From assembly GCA_013368445.1 (NCBI GenBank), contig JAACJO010000023.1, positions 186,001-250,000 on the forward strand: a DNA stretch of 64,000 nt, read 5' to 3'. Shown here in pieces: positions 12,886 through 24,660 of the stretch. The notes under the pieces are model-generated. The model had not been told where the DNA came from. It did no database searches and saw only the letters and a list, made by a program, of their open reading frames with translations. Source of the DNA: Leucocoprinus leucothites. Its lineage: Eukaryota; Basidiomycota; Agaricomycetes; Agaricales; Agaricaceae. Numbering within the stretch: position 1 is the stretch's first letter; every line of letters begins with the position of its first letter. The translations under genes were made by a program, and so were the position numbers.

Positions 12886-12998
12886 GTGTTGTCGTCGGGA
12901 GCCCCCTGTCGAAGACGAGGAAAGAGCTTTGTGAAGGGTAGAGGAAATGGGAGGAAAAAAGCTGGCCTGAGAAAAAAGTGTGAAAGGGGTCTTCGAAT

Positions 12999-13067
12999 TT
13001 ATATATATTCGGGGTCACTGGTAAATTCGTTGAAATGTGGCGTGAGGTTAGCTTTGACGAACACGTG
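12999..13067 (-). promoter_or_regulatory. ERG25 promoter: TATA-like run and E-box
   Basis: A TATATATA-type run at 12999-13009 and CACGTG at 13062-13067 precede the ERG25 start codon at 12885. Fungal SREBP-type bHLH regulators of sterol genes can bind E-boxes. The motifs are seen; their use is inferred. Confidence 0.35.
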
Positions 13068-15595
13068 ACTATTTATCACACATTCTCGACCGACATTGAC
13101 ATTGACAACAGTTCGAATATTCAATGGAGAGGGCGTGACAAGCCTGGACTCGTTAGCCGAGTGCGTTCAAGAATCAAGAAATTGACAAGAAGCTCGTCGC
13201 TGTGTATGCGAGTAGAAATCAGGCCGCTTTTTGCTTCTCAGCCCATCGTAGGACCTCTGGAGTCTGAGGGCTATATTAAATTGCACATCCATCACTCGGA
13301 ATGAATTTGGTCAAAGGCAAGAAGGCCAGAATTTCAGCCACTTGTTGAAGGTCTGACTAATTAATTCTGATCATTGTAGTCAGACTTTCAGAATGCTCCT
13401 TTCGGTGGAATATCGTCAACTTGAAGCAGGCATTCAGTAGGAGTTCACTGTGTTGGTCGCTATCTGTTTTCGAGGCGACTGGATAACGGTCCTACGACTC
13501 TCGACTTTAACTCGGAATGGGCTCCTGAATATTTTCGCTCACGGTAGCTGGGAAACCATACGCAACGCCGAATTCTCACCATAAACAGAATTGTGGGAAT
13601 ACCTTTTTCCTGTCTGTCCATATTCGAGGACCACATATGCAAAACTCCGAGTTATAGGTTCCACTATATATGCAACTGCTGCGGCCCTAGCTGTGGTCCT
13701 AAAATATCGACGGCCACTGATCAACAATGTCAATATATCACTGTGCAACGGAGTCCCTTGGCGAGTAATTGATTTTGGTGGCTCGACGGCAGGTCATAAT
13801 ATCTACATCCAAAAGCAACAGTATATTCTACACAGACCTAGTTTCTTTCACCGATCTTGACTAACATCGGTACGTGCGCGATCCCTTGGGGTTGGGCACC
13901 TTTCTAGCAGTAACTTCCGCAGTCCAGTTGAGGCGGACAAGATTCATCTTGTCGCAAAAGAAAAGAGGAGCTTGCGGCGACACCAAAAATAGCGGCTTTT
14001 TACTAAGCTCGCAAATGCCAATTACATGGTTTATTTTATAAAAAGAACACAAGGAACTGAAGCGGGACAACAAAATTCCTGGACCGCCTATAATATTAAA
14101 CTTGACAAACGGCGTTCCGAGGGCATCTTCTTTGACTCTCGGGGAAGGATTTTGGACGACGTCGCGAGAAGAACTATGAGGATCGCCCATTTGGCTCGCA
14201 CGGAGCCGTACGCACATGGCAACTGATCCCCGCTTTTCATGTAAAAGGGGAACACGAGCGTTGGAAATGTTGAAACGGGACACCGAATCGCCTGGAAGGA
14301 CTGGTGATAGTCATGAACTCAAGTGGTCAACTCGAAGATTATTGTTCATACTCCCCAGATAGTTTTGTCTATTAGACGACACTCATCAGCTTTACATAGA
14401 ACTCGTAAAAGGACGATCCAATCAATCTCTCAATGATAAGTGATAAAATGTAGGGAAGCCTGAATCCATACAGTTACAGCGAAAGGAAACGGTAGGCATG
14501 GGGTAGGAATGTCGAACCGGCAAGTGTAAGGAGACCCTACATCCGTAACTTGAGGACTCAAAGGAAGTAAAATATTAATAAGATGATAAAAAGGGATATA
14601 CTGTATGAGTCTTGAAACTGTGTGCTTCGCTAACATTGTCCACAACGGCCCGTCATATCACCCGCCTCGGCAGAAGGCATCCCCACGGGACACTTTGTCG
14701 GTCTCAAGCCTCCATGATCTTCAATATCCAGTTACCCAAAGGCTTTAAGGTCTTAATGATCGCTCAATTCTCAGCGCCGACGTAGACGTCACAGTATAAT
14801 AAAAGATCCACAGTTATTTTGAAATGCTCTACATATCATTGGATGAGCGTACTCGAGGAAAGGTGAACAAAGACGGAGAAACAGGGTCGGTGGAGAAGAC
14901 TTTTGATGATCTTTATGGGCGCTGAGTGATTTTCTGCCCTCGGATGGTAAAATGCGTGTATCCGACGAGTCGTAATCAGTTTTACTATTTTGATGCCGAA
15001 TATAATCTGAGCCTGAGTTTCGACGTATTCTTTTATCATGCCGTCGAGACGCGTATACGGGTCCGAATGACAGCTCCTGAGAAGCGCTCAACGGGGGGTC
15101 TCACAATGCTTGATTTGATCCGACGTCCGATGTCAAGGCAACGCTATGTTCCGGGCTTACGCCAGTCTACTCTCTACGTAACTACCTCGCTGGCGGCTGA
15201 AGCATCTTGAGTTTGAATATTACGACCTCAAGACTACACGATCAGCTTTCTGTGTACTCAAGAGCTCGATAATCGTCACTTCCGACTCTGACGGAACCAA
15301 TACCGGGACCAGTTCGTTCATGTCCTTTCGTGAGCGCTCGTTGTCTCCCATGTGTCCGAAAGAGTGACATCGTTCCCAATGTAAGGATCACAAGTCTATA
15401 ACCTTTTAAATCTTATGACTCATACCCGTGGCTTCCATCTCGCAGGGTAACCCCAAATCTGAATGCCCTTGGTCATCTCACTGACATACAAGTCACGAGA
15501 GAACAGGGGTGTGGTCCAAATCACCAGACCAGTCTTTGTAAATCTTTGATCTTTACCCATTACCTCGATGGGACATTGAAAGTATCATGGCCAAC

Positions 15596-15606
15596 CATAT
15601 ATATAG
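15596..15606 (+). promoter_or_regulatory. TATA-like run upstream of AflY-like gene 1
   Basis: A CATATATATAG run lies about 76-86 bases before the start codon at 15682, a normal spacing for a fungal TATA element. Assigned by position only. Confidence 0.4.
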
Positions 15607-15681
15607 CGCTCTCTTTGACCGGGGAACCATCAGCAAACACATCTAGCACACACGCATTACTGTTCTTCTCTATCGCACGAT

Positions 15682-17356
15682 ATGTCGACTCAAGCTAACG
15701 GAAAGAACGAGGGCATTGAGCTCTTCCCCGTTCCCCAGCCCGTCCAGTCAGCCGATCTTCCTACCCCGAGGCCGTTGCCTGGAGTGACGCCTGCCAGTAC
15801 CGCCGCCTTGCGCGAGGTTTTGGAGGATGATTACAAGCGTCACCATTGCTTCTTTAATGAGTTCGGATTCCACAAGTAGGCCTCTGTGTACATCTTCGAT
15901 TGTCTTCGACGCTGACATGGACGGATTCCAGCCATGTTGCTCATACTGCTATCGCCTTGTGGTACTTAGGCGCCGATGTTGACGTCATAAAAGCGGCATA
16001 TGCAAGTCAAGCGTCCTATCAGCGCCCTGCTTTTACTTCTCCGGGACCAATCTCTAAGGATAACTGGACTGAACATTTTGGTGACGAAAAGTACGCCATT
16101 CCTCACGACATGTCCCGGACGCTAACTCACCTATCTCGCAGATACTATAATGCATACCTTGCCTTCTTTATCGGCGAGTTGGCAGCCAAGGACACTGTTG
16201 CTGTTCTCGAGGAATATGTCTTCTCTGACGCTGCGAATTTCCCTGGTGGTGGAAAACGGATAGAGATGCTGTGTCGCTTTGACGAAGGTCTCCTCCATCC
16301 CCTGATCCACGTTGGATACGGGTTCGAGTTGGGTATCCCAGGAATGATTGCTGAAGGTCAGCTATGATCGTAAGGCCTTTCTTCCGAATGAGCATTCACA
16401 CTTTTACAGGCCTCGCTCAAGCGGCAGTCCATGAAGCCGTCGGATCTCCAATTATTCCTGCTTCCTGGTTTGAAAAGGCTCCCAAAGCACCCAAAGGCAA
16501 CGCAACTTCAAGCGTGCTCAGCATTCTGTCCCGTGTCATCACCGATCCCGACATTGATTACAAGATGCCTCCGAATCCGATGGGCATGTTCAAGGACGTC
16601 GTGAAGCAGTACAGTACGAAGATCGTCGAGTACGTTGAAGCATGGACTCCAGATGTGTCTACCAAGGAGGGCCTTCAGAAGACCCTAGAAGAAGTTATTT
16701 TCTTTGTCAACCTGACCTACGCTGTCCCCGGTTTAGCGAGCAAGGAAGAAGTATCTTTCAACGCCGATTTCTTCGCGTCAGTGCTCGCCTACGTTTTTGA
16801 ATGACAACTTACCTGACTTGTCTCTCATTGTAGTATGCATTTCGTCACCTCCTCAATGTTCCTTCCCAGCTTGCTTGTTCATCTCAAGCCTAGGTCTCAA
16901 GAGCTCCTTCTCCGCAGCTATGTCTCAATGTGTTTGACTTGGTTCATCGTTCGCGGCAAACCTCAACTCAACGTTGAAGCATTCTTCGCCGAAACATCTT
17001 CTCTCAAATCTCTCCTCGATGCACCTACCATCTCTCGGCCTCGCCTCCCTGGTGTCTCCGCAGCATCGGCGAAATCCGCTAACCCCTGGACCTCGGTGCT
17101 CGAGGAGACTATTGTTCACCCAGACGATCATCTTCCTAAGCTTCAACGCACTTTGTCACACTACGCTCAGGTATATGGGGACCGCGAGGCTGGATACTTT
17201 AAGGATACGGAGTTGAAGGGTGCGGAGAAGATCGATGGAACTTTGTTCACCCGCTCCGCGAACTTAACGGCGTTGAGGTTGAATAGTCCTGCTGGAAAGC
17301 AACAAATGCCTGGTGGCATCGTTAGCTGGTGGGATAGGAGGGGATTCTTTGCTTAG
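15682..17356 (+). CDS. AflY/questin oxidase-like protein, copy 1
   Basis: Member of the questin oxidase-like family (DUF4243), which includes Aspergillus AflY and the questin oxidase GedK, enzymes credited with Baeyer-Villiger-type opening of anthraquinone rings. The natural substrate here is unknown. Start ATG 15682 (MSTQANGKNEGIELF). Exons join at a split Asn codon to give FHNHVAHTAIALWYLGA, then ISKDNWTEHFGDEKYYNAYL. Next come [27 protein letters not shown] and a NADFF-x-MHFVTSS junction across the intron near 16775-16833. The end reads KGAEKIDGTLFTRSANLTALR, and the stop is at 17354-17356. Conserved histidines sit in the NHxxH, HPLIH and MHFVTS motifs and in HPDDHLPK. About 460 residues, normal for the family. 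A paralogue lies at 24661-26567. Confidence 0.88.
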
Positions 17357-17735
17357 GCTTAGGCGAAATTTAGACTTTTGAGGACATCTACTGTACTTGT
17401 AGGACTCTTGTTAAAACGATACATCCCCACTCGCGTTATATGTATAATTTGTGGACTTTGTTGATACCAAATATCTGGTTTAAATCAGGGACGTCCGAGC
17501 TTTGTCCGTATTTGGCTTAATGGGTACAATTCACGACATGGCTTGCTTTGGAAATCTACCCTGTCATAATGGCACACCATACTGATATCCACCTTCGGTC
17601 AAAATAGCGATATGCTCCAGCAAGGATTGACCGTAATATGAAGTGGGCCTTTTCGTCACACTACATTTGGTGTCACTTCTTTTAAATGTGACTTGCTTGA
17701 CTCTCTGGCTGCGAGGTGAGTCGCCTCCTGCCCTC
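17357..17735. other. Intergenic between AflY-like gene 1 and kinase 1
   Basis: Holds the 3' end of the oxidase gene and the presumed promoter of the kinase gene. The kinase frame is open from 17637 but has no ATG before 17736. An upstream coding exon therefore remains possible in this gap. Confidence 0.4.
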
Positions 17736-20368
17736 ATGTGGATACTACTTTTGCTTGTGCTCATCTCACCCGACAGCTGGTCAAATGTACGAGATTTACG
17801 GGCTCTAGATGCCTTCTGCTTAGTCGCATACCTTGTCTACTTGATCCGTGACAATATCTGGATTAAAGGACTCCTTCGGATCTTCAAAGGCACTACTAGT
17901 CTTCCTGGATTCAATGCGTTTTATTTCCTCGTGAATCATCATTCAGTCCTATCAACAGCTTGGGAATGTTTCACGACCGCTAATGACGTGTACATGACGG
18001 ACATGACATCTTTGACGAACATTGACTGGGAAGAAATGCGGAGAGCTAGACCCTTTGAGCTGAGGGTAGGCAAGGGACTGGACATTAGAACGGGATGGGA
18101 GATTATCTGGGCACGTTGGACACGGAAGCAGTGTCTCAAAGTCAAAACATTTGCGCGGGGATGTGGGAATCTCTTCCGTGAGTCGAGTAGTCGAGGTACC
18201 GTATTTTTGGGGCTGACGATAATTCAATCCCAGTTTCTTGTCTTCCCGCATCATCCCTTGCCTATGTCACCATCACCACAGAGTCTATCTTCATGACGTT
18301 TTATCCAGGCATCACGTACAGAATCTGGCGCGAAACCATTATTTTTCGATCGGCACCCCCCGGGATTTATTTATGTGCGGCGAGTGTTTCAACATATTGG
18401 ACACGGGCATGTTTGAGAGACGATGTTGAATTGAACTCGACATGGGAAAGGACAAAGCTTAGGGCTCTTAACGCAACATATTGTATGCTTACAGGCAAGG
18501 AGCTGAACATCACACGCTCGCAAGGCCAGTCTATCGATGAGAATGCCTTGTTGGGGGAGTTGTGTAGGCTAGAACTTCGTGAGTTGACAGTTAGTCACAA
18601 ACCTTGTATTGATCGAAAAACCATTTAGTTCGAGCCCGTGTTGTCAATGAAATCTTCGCCTCAATTGACGTGGCTGCTATACTTTGTCGAATCTTTGCCA
18701 CGCAGGATACTACAACCAGGATGCTATGCAGTCTCATGGAAAGCATGATTAGCGACAGGCCCTCGCATGGTGACTTGCTCCACCCGAAGGTAGAAAGAGT
18801 CCAGGTAGTAATTGATATCATGCAAAAGGTGAATAATATTTGTAAAACCTCTAAGTTCCTATGCCGATGTGATCTTAGGTACTGGATAGTCAAGATACGC
18901 CGGAGGCCTTAAAGGATTCAACGCACTATGTGATTGTGCACTTGTGTAAGACACGTGGTATCCTCCCTCGACGTTTGACTCTTCGAGGCTTTAATCTCAA
19001 GGGCCCCGAATATGTGACCTCTGGAGGATCCGGAGAAATATGGAAGGGAACGTATGGGAACCTGACTGTGTGCTTGAAAATCCTCAAGCCGAGTCACCAA
19101 CCTAACTCTGATCGTGTTCTGAACGTTCGTCCAAAGTTGTATCTCTTAATCCAAATCATTGATACTAACGTGAATACCTAGCAACTGACAAAGGAGGCCG
19201 TTCTCTGGAATCGGCTGAAGCATCCCAACATTTTACCATTTTATGGCGTCTACTCGCTCGAAGGCTCGCCTCATAGACCTTGTTTAGTCTCACCATGGGA
19301 AGAGAATGGGAACATAACCAACTATATAAGAAATTACCCAGGAATACCTCGCTTTCCTCTCGTGGGTTTTTTGACTTCCACTGACGGTGATTTACCACGC
19401 TGACGTTCCTTTGGTATAGATAACTGAAATTACGGCGGGCCTTGGATATCTGCATGAACACAAAGTTGTGCATGGAGACCTCAAAGCAGTATGTCCTCGG
19501 ATGAACTATCGTCAAATCTAAATATTGTGCTCATGCCCAACAGGCCAACATCCTCGTGTCAGCTACGGGCTCCATTTGCCTTGCAGATTTTGGCATCTCG
19601 TCTCTTATCAATGGGCGTTCACCGTTCTCAGAAGAGGTGGATACTAGCTTGCCTGGAACCGTCGGTGGTACTCTTCCCTGGATGGCACCAGAGCTCCTGA
19701 CTGGCTCGGAGGGCGATGGAGAGTCAAAGCCGACATTCATGAGCGACATTTATTCATTGGCATCCGTCATGTACGAGGTGTGAGCGTAGACCCGAGACTC
19801 CTTGTGCGTTTTCTGACTATCCTCGAAAGGTATTAGCTGGACGCATCCCGTTTCACGATTCTCGTTATGAGTGGGATATAATGTTAAAGATTATTCGTAA
19901 GCAAAAGCCAACTAAACCTTCATTCGAGGGTCTGGAACTGTCGGAAGCAATATGGGCGGTCATGGAACGCTGCTGGGCCCCAATTCCTGAAGACAGGCCA
20001 CCCCTCTTCGAAATCACAAAAGCCCTGCGGAGTATTGCTCCCACTACGTTAACAACATCCCGGGCTGCATCTCAACCCAGCCAACCGGACAGATTCCGGC
20101 CTGAAAGCGATACCATCATCATGCGATCCACAGCGGAACCCATGTCAGAAAATTTGCTCATTCACGAATATATAGTGAAGTACACTTTCACACTCACCAT
20201 AGACAAATCACTGACTGGATGCTTCAGTTCACGCACGTTGATCGCTTTCTGCAGCAGGACATACATGAGGAGGCCTGTACCGCCACCATGGAACATCATA
20301 ACGATTTAATCGCCCGTGACATCGATAAATTTAAGGCTTACGGGGCTGCATCGCCACCAAAGTCTTGA
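17736..20368 (+). CDS. TKL-type protein kinase with hydrophobic N-terminal region, copy 1
   Basis: Putative Ser/Thr kinase of the large basidiomycete TKL group. The first in-frame ATG is 17736 (MWILLLLVLISPDSW). The frame is open without ATG back to 17637, so the true start may lie upstream. Residues 1-60 hold two hydrophobic segments. A long helical linker ends in VQVVIDIMQKVLDSQDTPEALK. The kinase domain shows a glycine loop (VTSGGSGEIWKGTYG), the beta-3 Lys (VCLKILK), HGDLKAANIL in place of HRD, an intact DFG (LADFGIS) and WMAPELL. The C-lobe CWAPIPEDRPPLFEI is complete. So the catalytic Asp, the Asn and the DFG are present but the HRD Arg is Gly. The end is uncertain: either a final exon (about 20235-20368, stop TGA) or a stop at 20307-20309. 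A paralogue follows directly. Confidence 0.8.
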
Positions 20369-20828
20369 AGGATTGCGGACAGCTTGCACTTCCGTGGGTG
20401 ACACACAGGCGCCTTTTCCATCGCTGTTGTCATTACCGACTGCCCAGGGATAACGCTCTGCCACAGCAGCCCACTAAGATGACCATCGCCTCGTCAATGA
20501 CCCTCCGCAGCTTGGCGTGCTCTTCTGACGTACCTGCTGGACTCTAAATGCTTCACCATTCAGAATCGCACTCAGCACAGGGTTTTCGAATCATGTTCAA
20601 TACGTTCCCTTAATATGTTACAGGCAGTGCTGAACCTTGGACTCCTGTGCTACTTCATTTACTGCCATAAGCTCCTTTGCCATGAGGCCTAGTCATGTCC
20701 ACAAGCTGAGTGTGACTCTGTGATGCCGTCAAATACACCAAGAGACTGCAGCACAGCCGAAACTCTGTCACCCACTCGTAAGCAAGCAGGTTGAGCTTGA
20801 ACTCCTTGAGCTTGAGCTTCAATCCTCG
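20369..20828. other. Intergenic between the two kinase genes
   Basis: About 460 bases, presumed terminator of kinase 1 and promoter of kinase 2. Short open frames on the minus strand at 20655-20877 are shadows without motifs. Confidence 0.4.
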
Positions 20829-23191
20829 ATGCCGATGACCCTTCATCGTACAATTGCTGTCTCCGACTTTTTGTCAAGCATTCGGGTGTCGCCTATTCAC
20901 GACATTTTAAGTCTGTTTTTCTTCCTCCTAGCTGTCGTTCATGGCACCTGCCTGCTCTCTTGCGGCTTCAAGAATCCGACATGGCTTTGCTTGATTGATA
21001 TTTCGTACATCATGTTCTGGGATGCCGTTGGGCTAAGCGACATTTGTGAAGAGGTTTCTACGGGACAGACTTTGCGGAACACTCACACGGAAATGACCTT
21101 CGGTGGCGAACAAGAGCTAGAGGGAGTACAAGTCGTCATGAACACGAGGAAAGCTACAGCTAATTGTGACAACGGCATGCTGAGGGGTCAGTTAATCAGT
21201 GATTTTCCTCGTGCCTTTACCTGATGAATTTTATGCTCGTTATTTTTAGTTTTGAATGTGATCTTCATACAGCAAGGGAAGCTTGCACACATCGCCGAAT
21301 TTCAGGCCCCTGCCCTGTCCATCATCGCGAGTCAGTGGCCCATTCCAGTATGGACGCTCGTCAATCTCTATCACCTTGTGTTCCTATCCTCTATTATTGG
21401 TGAAGCTCGCCTCGGATCGTTTCTAGACCCCGAATTCCTGGAGCAGTTCAACCAAAGCCCTTCAAAACGGTCGCCGAGGCTAGGAACGAGACTAACTCAG
21501 TTGCTCTACGTCACCTTGGCCAAAAGAAGATTATCATCTAGTTCAATGGTTAGGTCGTCCTCCCAGGTCGTCGAGGAATATAATGAGGTGGATATAGGTA
21601 CGATGACAGCATGTGATACGCTACATTGTTACAAAATTGATTAATAACGAAATTCCTCAAACATACAGCCTTTACCCTTGCCCTTCTGCGCCGCATCAAG
21701 TCCTCTGCTGTAGTTCGAATGCTCACCTGCATACTTCCGACCCCAAATCCCAGGCTCTGCCAACTCAGCCTAAAGGAAATTCTCGATAACAAGGATCGTT
21801 GTAGGCTGCTGCTCAAATCCAAGAAAGAGAAAGCACAGTTGGTTCTGGACGTGATGCAAAAAGTATGGATTTGATGATGTATTCTAGCTATCGATGATGC
21901 TCTGCTTATTCGTTGCTCAGATACTCGACAGGAGGGACACCCCAGAGGACTTGAAGTCTCGGATATGGTATGAGATGATACGACTACCTACGCTCTCTGG
22001 AATTTTCCCGCGATCCTGGAGACTTCAAAGCATCGTCAAAGGGGAGCAGCAATTCACTTCTGGAGGACATGCCGACATCTTCAAGGGATCCTGTGGAAAC
22101 TTCCGTCTGTGTCTGAAGGTTCCAAGGCTTTCCGTAAAAGCAGATAATGAGAGCCTTCTGAGGGTCCGTAGTTGTTCAGTTCTTATTCGTCCGTTCGATT
22201 CAATGCATTAAATCTGACCAGGAAATCACAAGGGAGGCATCACTATGGGGCCCGTTAGAACATCCTAACATCTTGCCACTCTACGGCATTTACCCCTTGG
22301 GTGATCAACATGGCCACATCGCTCTGGTCTCGCCTTGGGTGGAAAACGGAACCTTGTCTAACTATTTGGAGCGATGCCCCAGTGTATCACGTATTTCTCT
22401 TGTGAGAATGTTATCGTTAACTAGTTTTCGAGCTACGAGCTGATTATCCGTACACAAAGATATCTGACATTCTGGAAGGACTTCAATATTTGCATGGTAA
22501 AGGCATCGTGCACCAAGACCTGAAAGCAGTGCGTGATCCGCTGAGCCACCGGCTATCCGTAATTGACGCTAGGAGTAGGCAAACATCTTAATATCTCCGG
22601 GTGGTCATGCCCTCCTCGCAGATTTTGGAGTTGCATCAGTGGTAAATGCGAACGTGGCTCGGTGGACCTCTGTACCTACGATGACTCGTACCGGAGGTAC
22701 GATACGATGGATGGCCCCAGAACTCTTTGAGAATGAAAACGATGAGGGGCGACATACGTTCGCAAGCGATATATACTCGCTTGGTTGTGTCATGTACGAG
22801 GTATGCACAACTCTTGTACGAACATCCTCATTTGATGATATGAATACAAATACTTCATCAGGTTTTCACTGGTCACGACCCCTTTTATGAAATTCCAGAA
22901 ATTGCGACCGTATTGAAGGCCAAGGTGGACGAACAACAAATTCCCATCAGACCTGAAGCTTTCAATGAAATAGAACAGTCAAACGAAATCTGGGAGATCA
23001 TGCAAAGTTGTTGGAACCCCATACCAGGTGGACGTCTAAGCCTTAAACAAATCTATAATGCCTTGCATGGTTTGTCTCTATTACCGATGATCCCTTCGGA
23101 CCATCAACTCCACCCCACCCCACAAACTCGGGCCCAGAAAGCGAGGCTCACGATGATGGATGTCGTTGTACTAGATGGGTACAGTGTATAA
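20829..23191 (+). CDS. TKL-type protein kinase with hydrophobic N-terminal region, copy 2
   Basis: Paralogue of the preceding kinase with the same architecture. Start ATG 20829 (MPMTLHRTIAVSDFLSS). A hydrophobic helix around ILSLFFFLLAVVHGTCLL comes first. A helical linker follows, ending in VLDVMQKILDRRDTPEDLKSR, and lines up with the linker of copy 1. The kinase domain has FTSGGHADIFKGSCG for the loop, LCLKVPR with the beta-3 Lys, HQDLKAANIL replacing HRD, LADFGVAS and RWMAPELF. The C-lobe is CWNPIPGGRLSL. Here too the catalytic Asp and DFG are kept while the HRD Arg is Gln. The glycine loop has lost its third Gly (GGHAD), and Asp-Arg in the C-lobe motif has become Gly-Arg. Activity is therefore plausible but less certain than for copy 1. 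Stop at 23189-23191. Confidence 0.8.
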
Positions 23192-23442
23192 AACCCTTTC
23201 ACGAGGGAGAAAACGCCCAGGTCACTCAACCGAACCCTTACCGTTGTTTGAGCTAGAAATATGTTTGGAGTAGTATTTTTACTCCCGAAGTTCGTTCTGT
23301 AGTCATGACATTCCGACTTTTAGACTATAAAGTTCTTATAAATTGTGCCCTAGTTAGGAAGCGGCTCTGCTTTTCGAGGAGGATGATGACCCTGAAGCAG
23401 TCAGGGGCTTGATGTTAGGCTTCTAAATATAGGAATCAACTA

Positions 23443-24372
23443 CAGTCGACTCTGCCTTAACCCATACCTGTCATAACCCATACTCTGTAATACCCCATAG
23501 GATTTTGCTTCCACAAAGTTGGTTCACAGAGATTTAAGCGTAAAAACCCATAACTCTCCCATACCCCTTAACCCATAGGTTTTGGGAGGATAAATCCCAT
23601 AGCGCCGGTACCATATATAGTAAGGGACCATATTTGGAGTGCAATATTTGAGCGCTTAGCCTTCGGGCCGTTTGGAAGTTGAATTGAGGTAAAGGAATTG
23701 AACCAATTTTGAGAGTAGAGACCTAGTCTACACCTCTGCTATGTCTTGTCCTTCTCTTACTGAGGCTCTCGAAAAGGGACTCACTAAACTTGAACACCAA
23801 ATTGGTCCTCGCAAAATACTTCTCGAAAAGAAGCTGTAAGTTTGATAGATCTTTCGACACAGGTGAAGAAAGAGGGGGGTCATCTTGATGAATGAAGGGG
23901 CGGAAAAGAAATCTACACAGCCATCATGGAATCACACAAGCAACAAGAGATGATTGAACTTAATGGTGGCAATGACGGACCTGATGAAAATACAAAGAGC
24001 CCAGACCCACCACCAATTCATCGAAAGGATCTTCTAGAGGCCTTATCTTTGCTAAATGAGGTACTTCGCCACTACTAGTAGTAGTCAACCTTTTGCTCGC
24101 AAGATGGAACAGCTTTTGGTGTCCTATAACTACCAACTCCGCTTAGAAAGACTACGACTTCAAGGGTTACTCATTTTGACGATCACTTCCTGGCGAGGAG
24201 TCGAACAAGCCACCCAACAACCTCTTTCAGCCTTTACAATAGTCAGAATATTTTATACAATTTTTAGTTATTTTTAAATCGAATTTATTGATCTTTCTCA
24301 TAACCCATACTCCATGAAAACCCATAGGCCGGAGCTTCCACGAACTGCTATGGGTTAAGGCAGAGTCAACTG
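23443..24372. mobile_element. Pogo/Tigger-like DNA transposon, deletion derivative
   Basis: A 930-bp element with terminal inverted repeats starting CAGT(C/T)GACTCTGCC. The left TIR is 23443-23466 and the right is 24349-24372; 23 of 24 bases match. Both ends are flanked by TA (23441-23442 and 24373-24374), the target duplication of Tc1/mariner-type elements. The CAGT(T)GAC start resembles Tigger/pogo ends. Inside, a short frame opens at 23741 (MSCPSLTEALEKGLTKLEHQ). A second frame at 23926-24078 reads HRKDLLEALSLLNEVLRHY. Continued in another frame, it gives FARKMEQLLVSYNYQLRLER, which looks like the C-terminal tail of a fungal DDE_1 transposase. The catalytic core is absent, so the copy is non-autonomous and broken. 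Confidence 0.82.
23459..23587 (+). repeat. Subterminal AACCCATA repeats of the transposon
   Basis: The octamer AACCCATA occurs at 23459, 23475, 23545 and 23580. Near the other end it occurs at 24302, 24319 and, inverted, at 24349-24356. Repeated octamers near both ends are typical of transposase-binding sites. Confidence 0.7.
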
Positions 24373-24660
24373 TACCCGCTCTTAACACGTTCTGTATCTT
24401 CCACATTTGTCTCAGCCTTCTCACTTGAGAAGCGGCTCAAGACGTGGAGCTCTTGCTTCCATCACTTACTTCCCCAATGGGACGGTGTCTAAGGACATAT
24501 GAAGCTGGAACACTCCGACATTGACGTCAAGGTGGCCTGGAACCGTAGTGTGGTCTATTCTAATATCTATAACCACAGCTTCACACACAAACTCTCAGCA
24601 CTACGCTTTGTTTTCTTCCTTATCTGCAAACGTTTAAGAGAGATCTGTATAGGTCTGAAA

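Larger units (their letters stand above)
12886..15681. other. Long intergenic region without recognised genes
   Basis: About 2.8 kb lie between ERG25 and the first AflY-like gene, which diverge from it. The longest open frames are 13861-14283 (-, 140 codons) and 13591-13860 (+, 89 codons). Neither has a recognisable motif or a supporting intron pattern. The sequence is AT-richer than the flanking genes, which suggests non-coding or decayed sequence. The right end carries the TATA-like run of the next gene. Confidence 0.5.

Noticed and set aside
13861..14283. 140-codon minus-strand frame
   Set aside because: No family features; lies in an AT-rich intergenic stretch.
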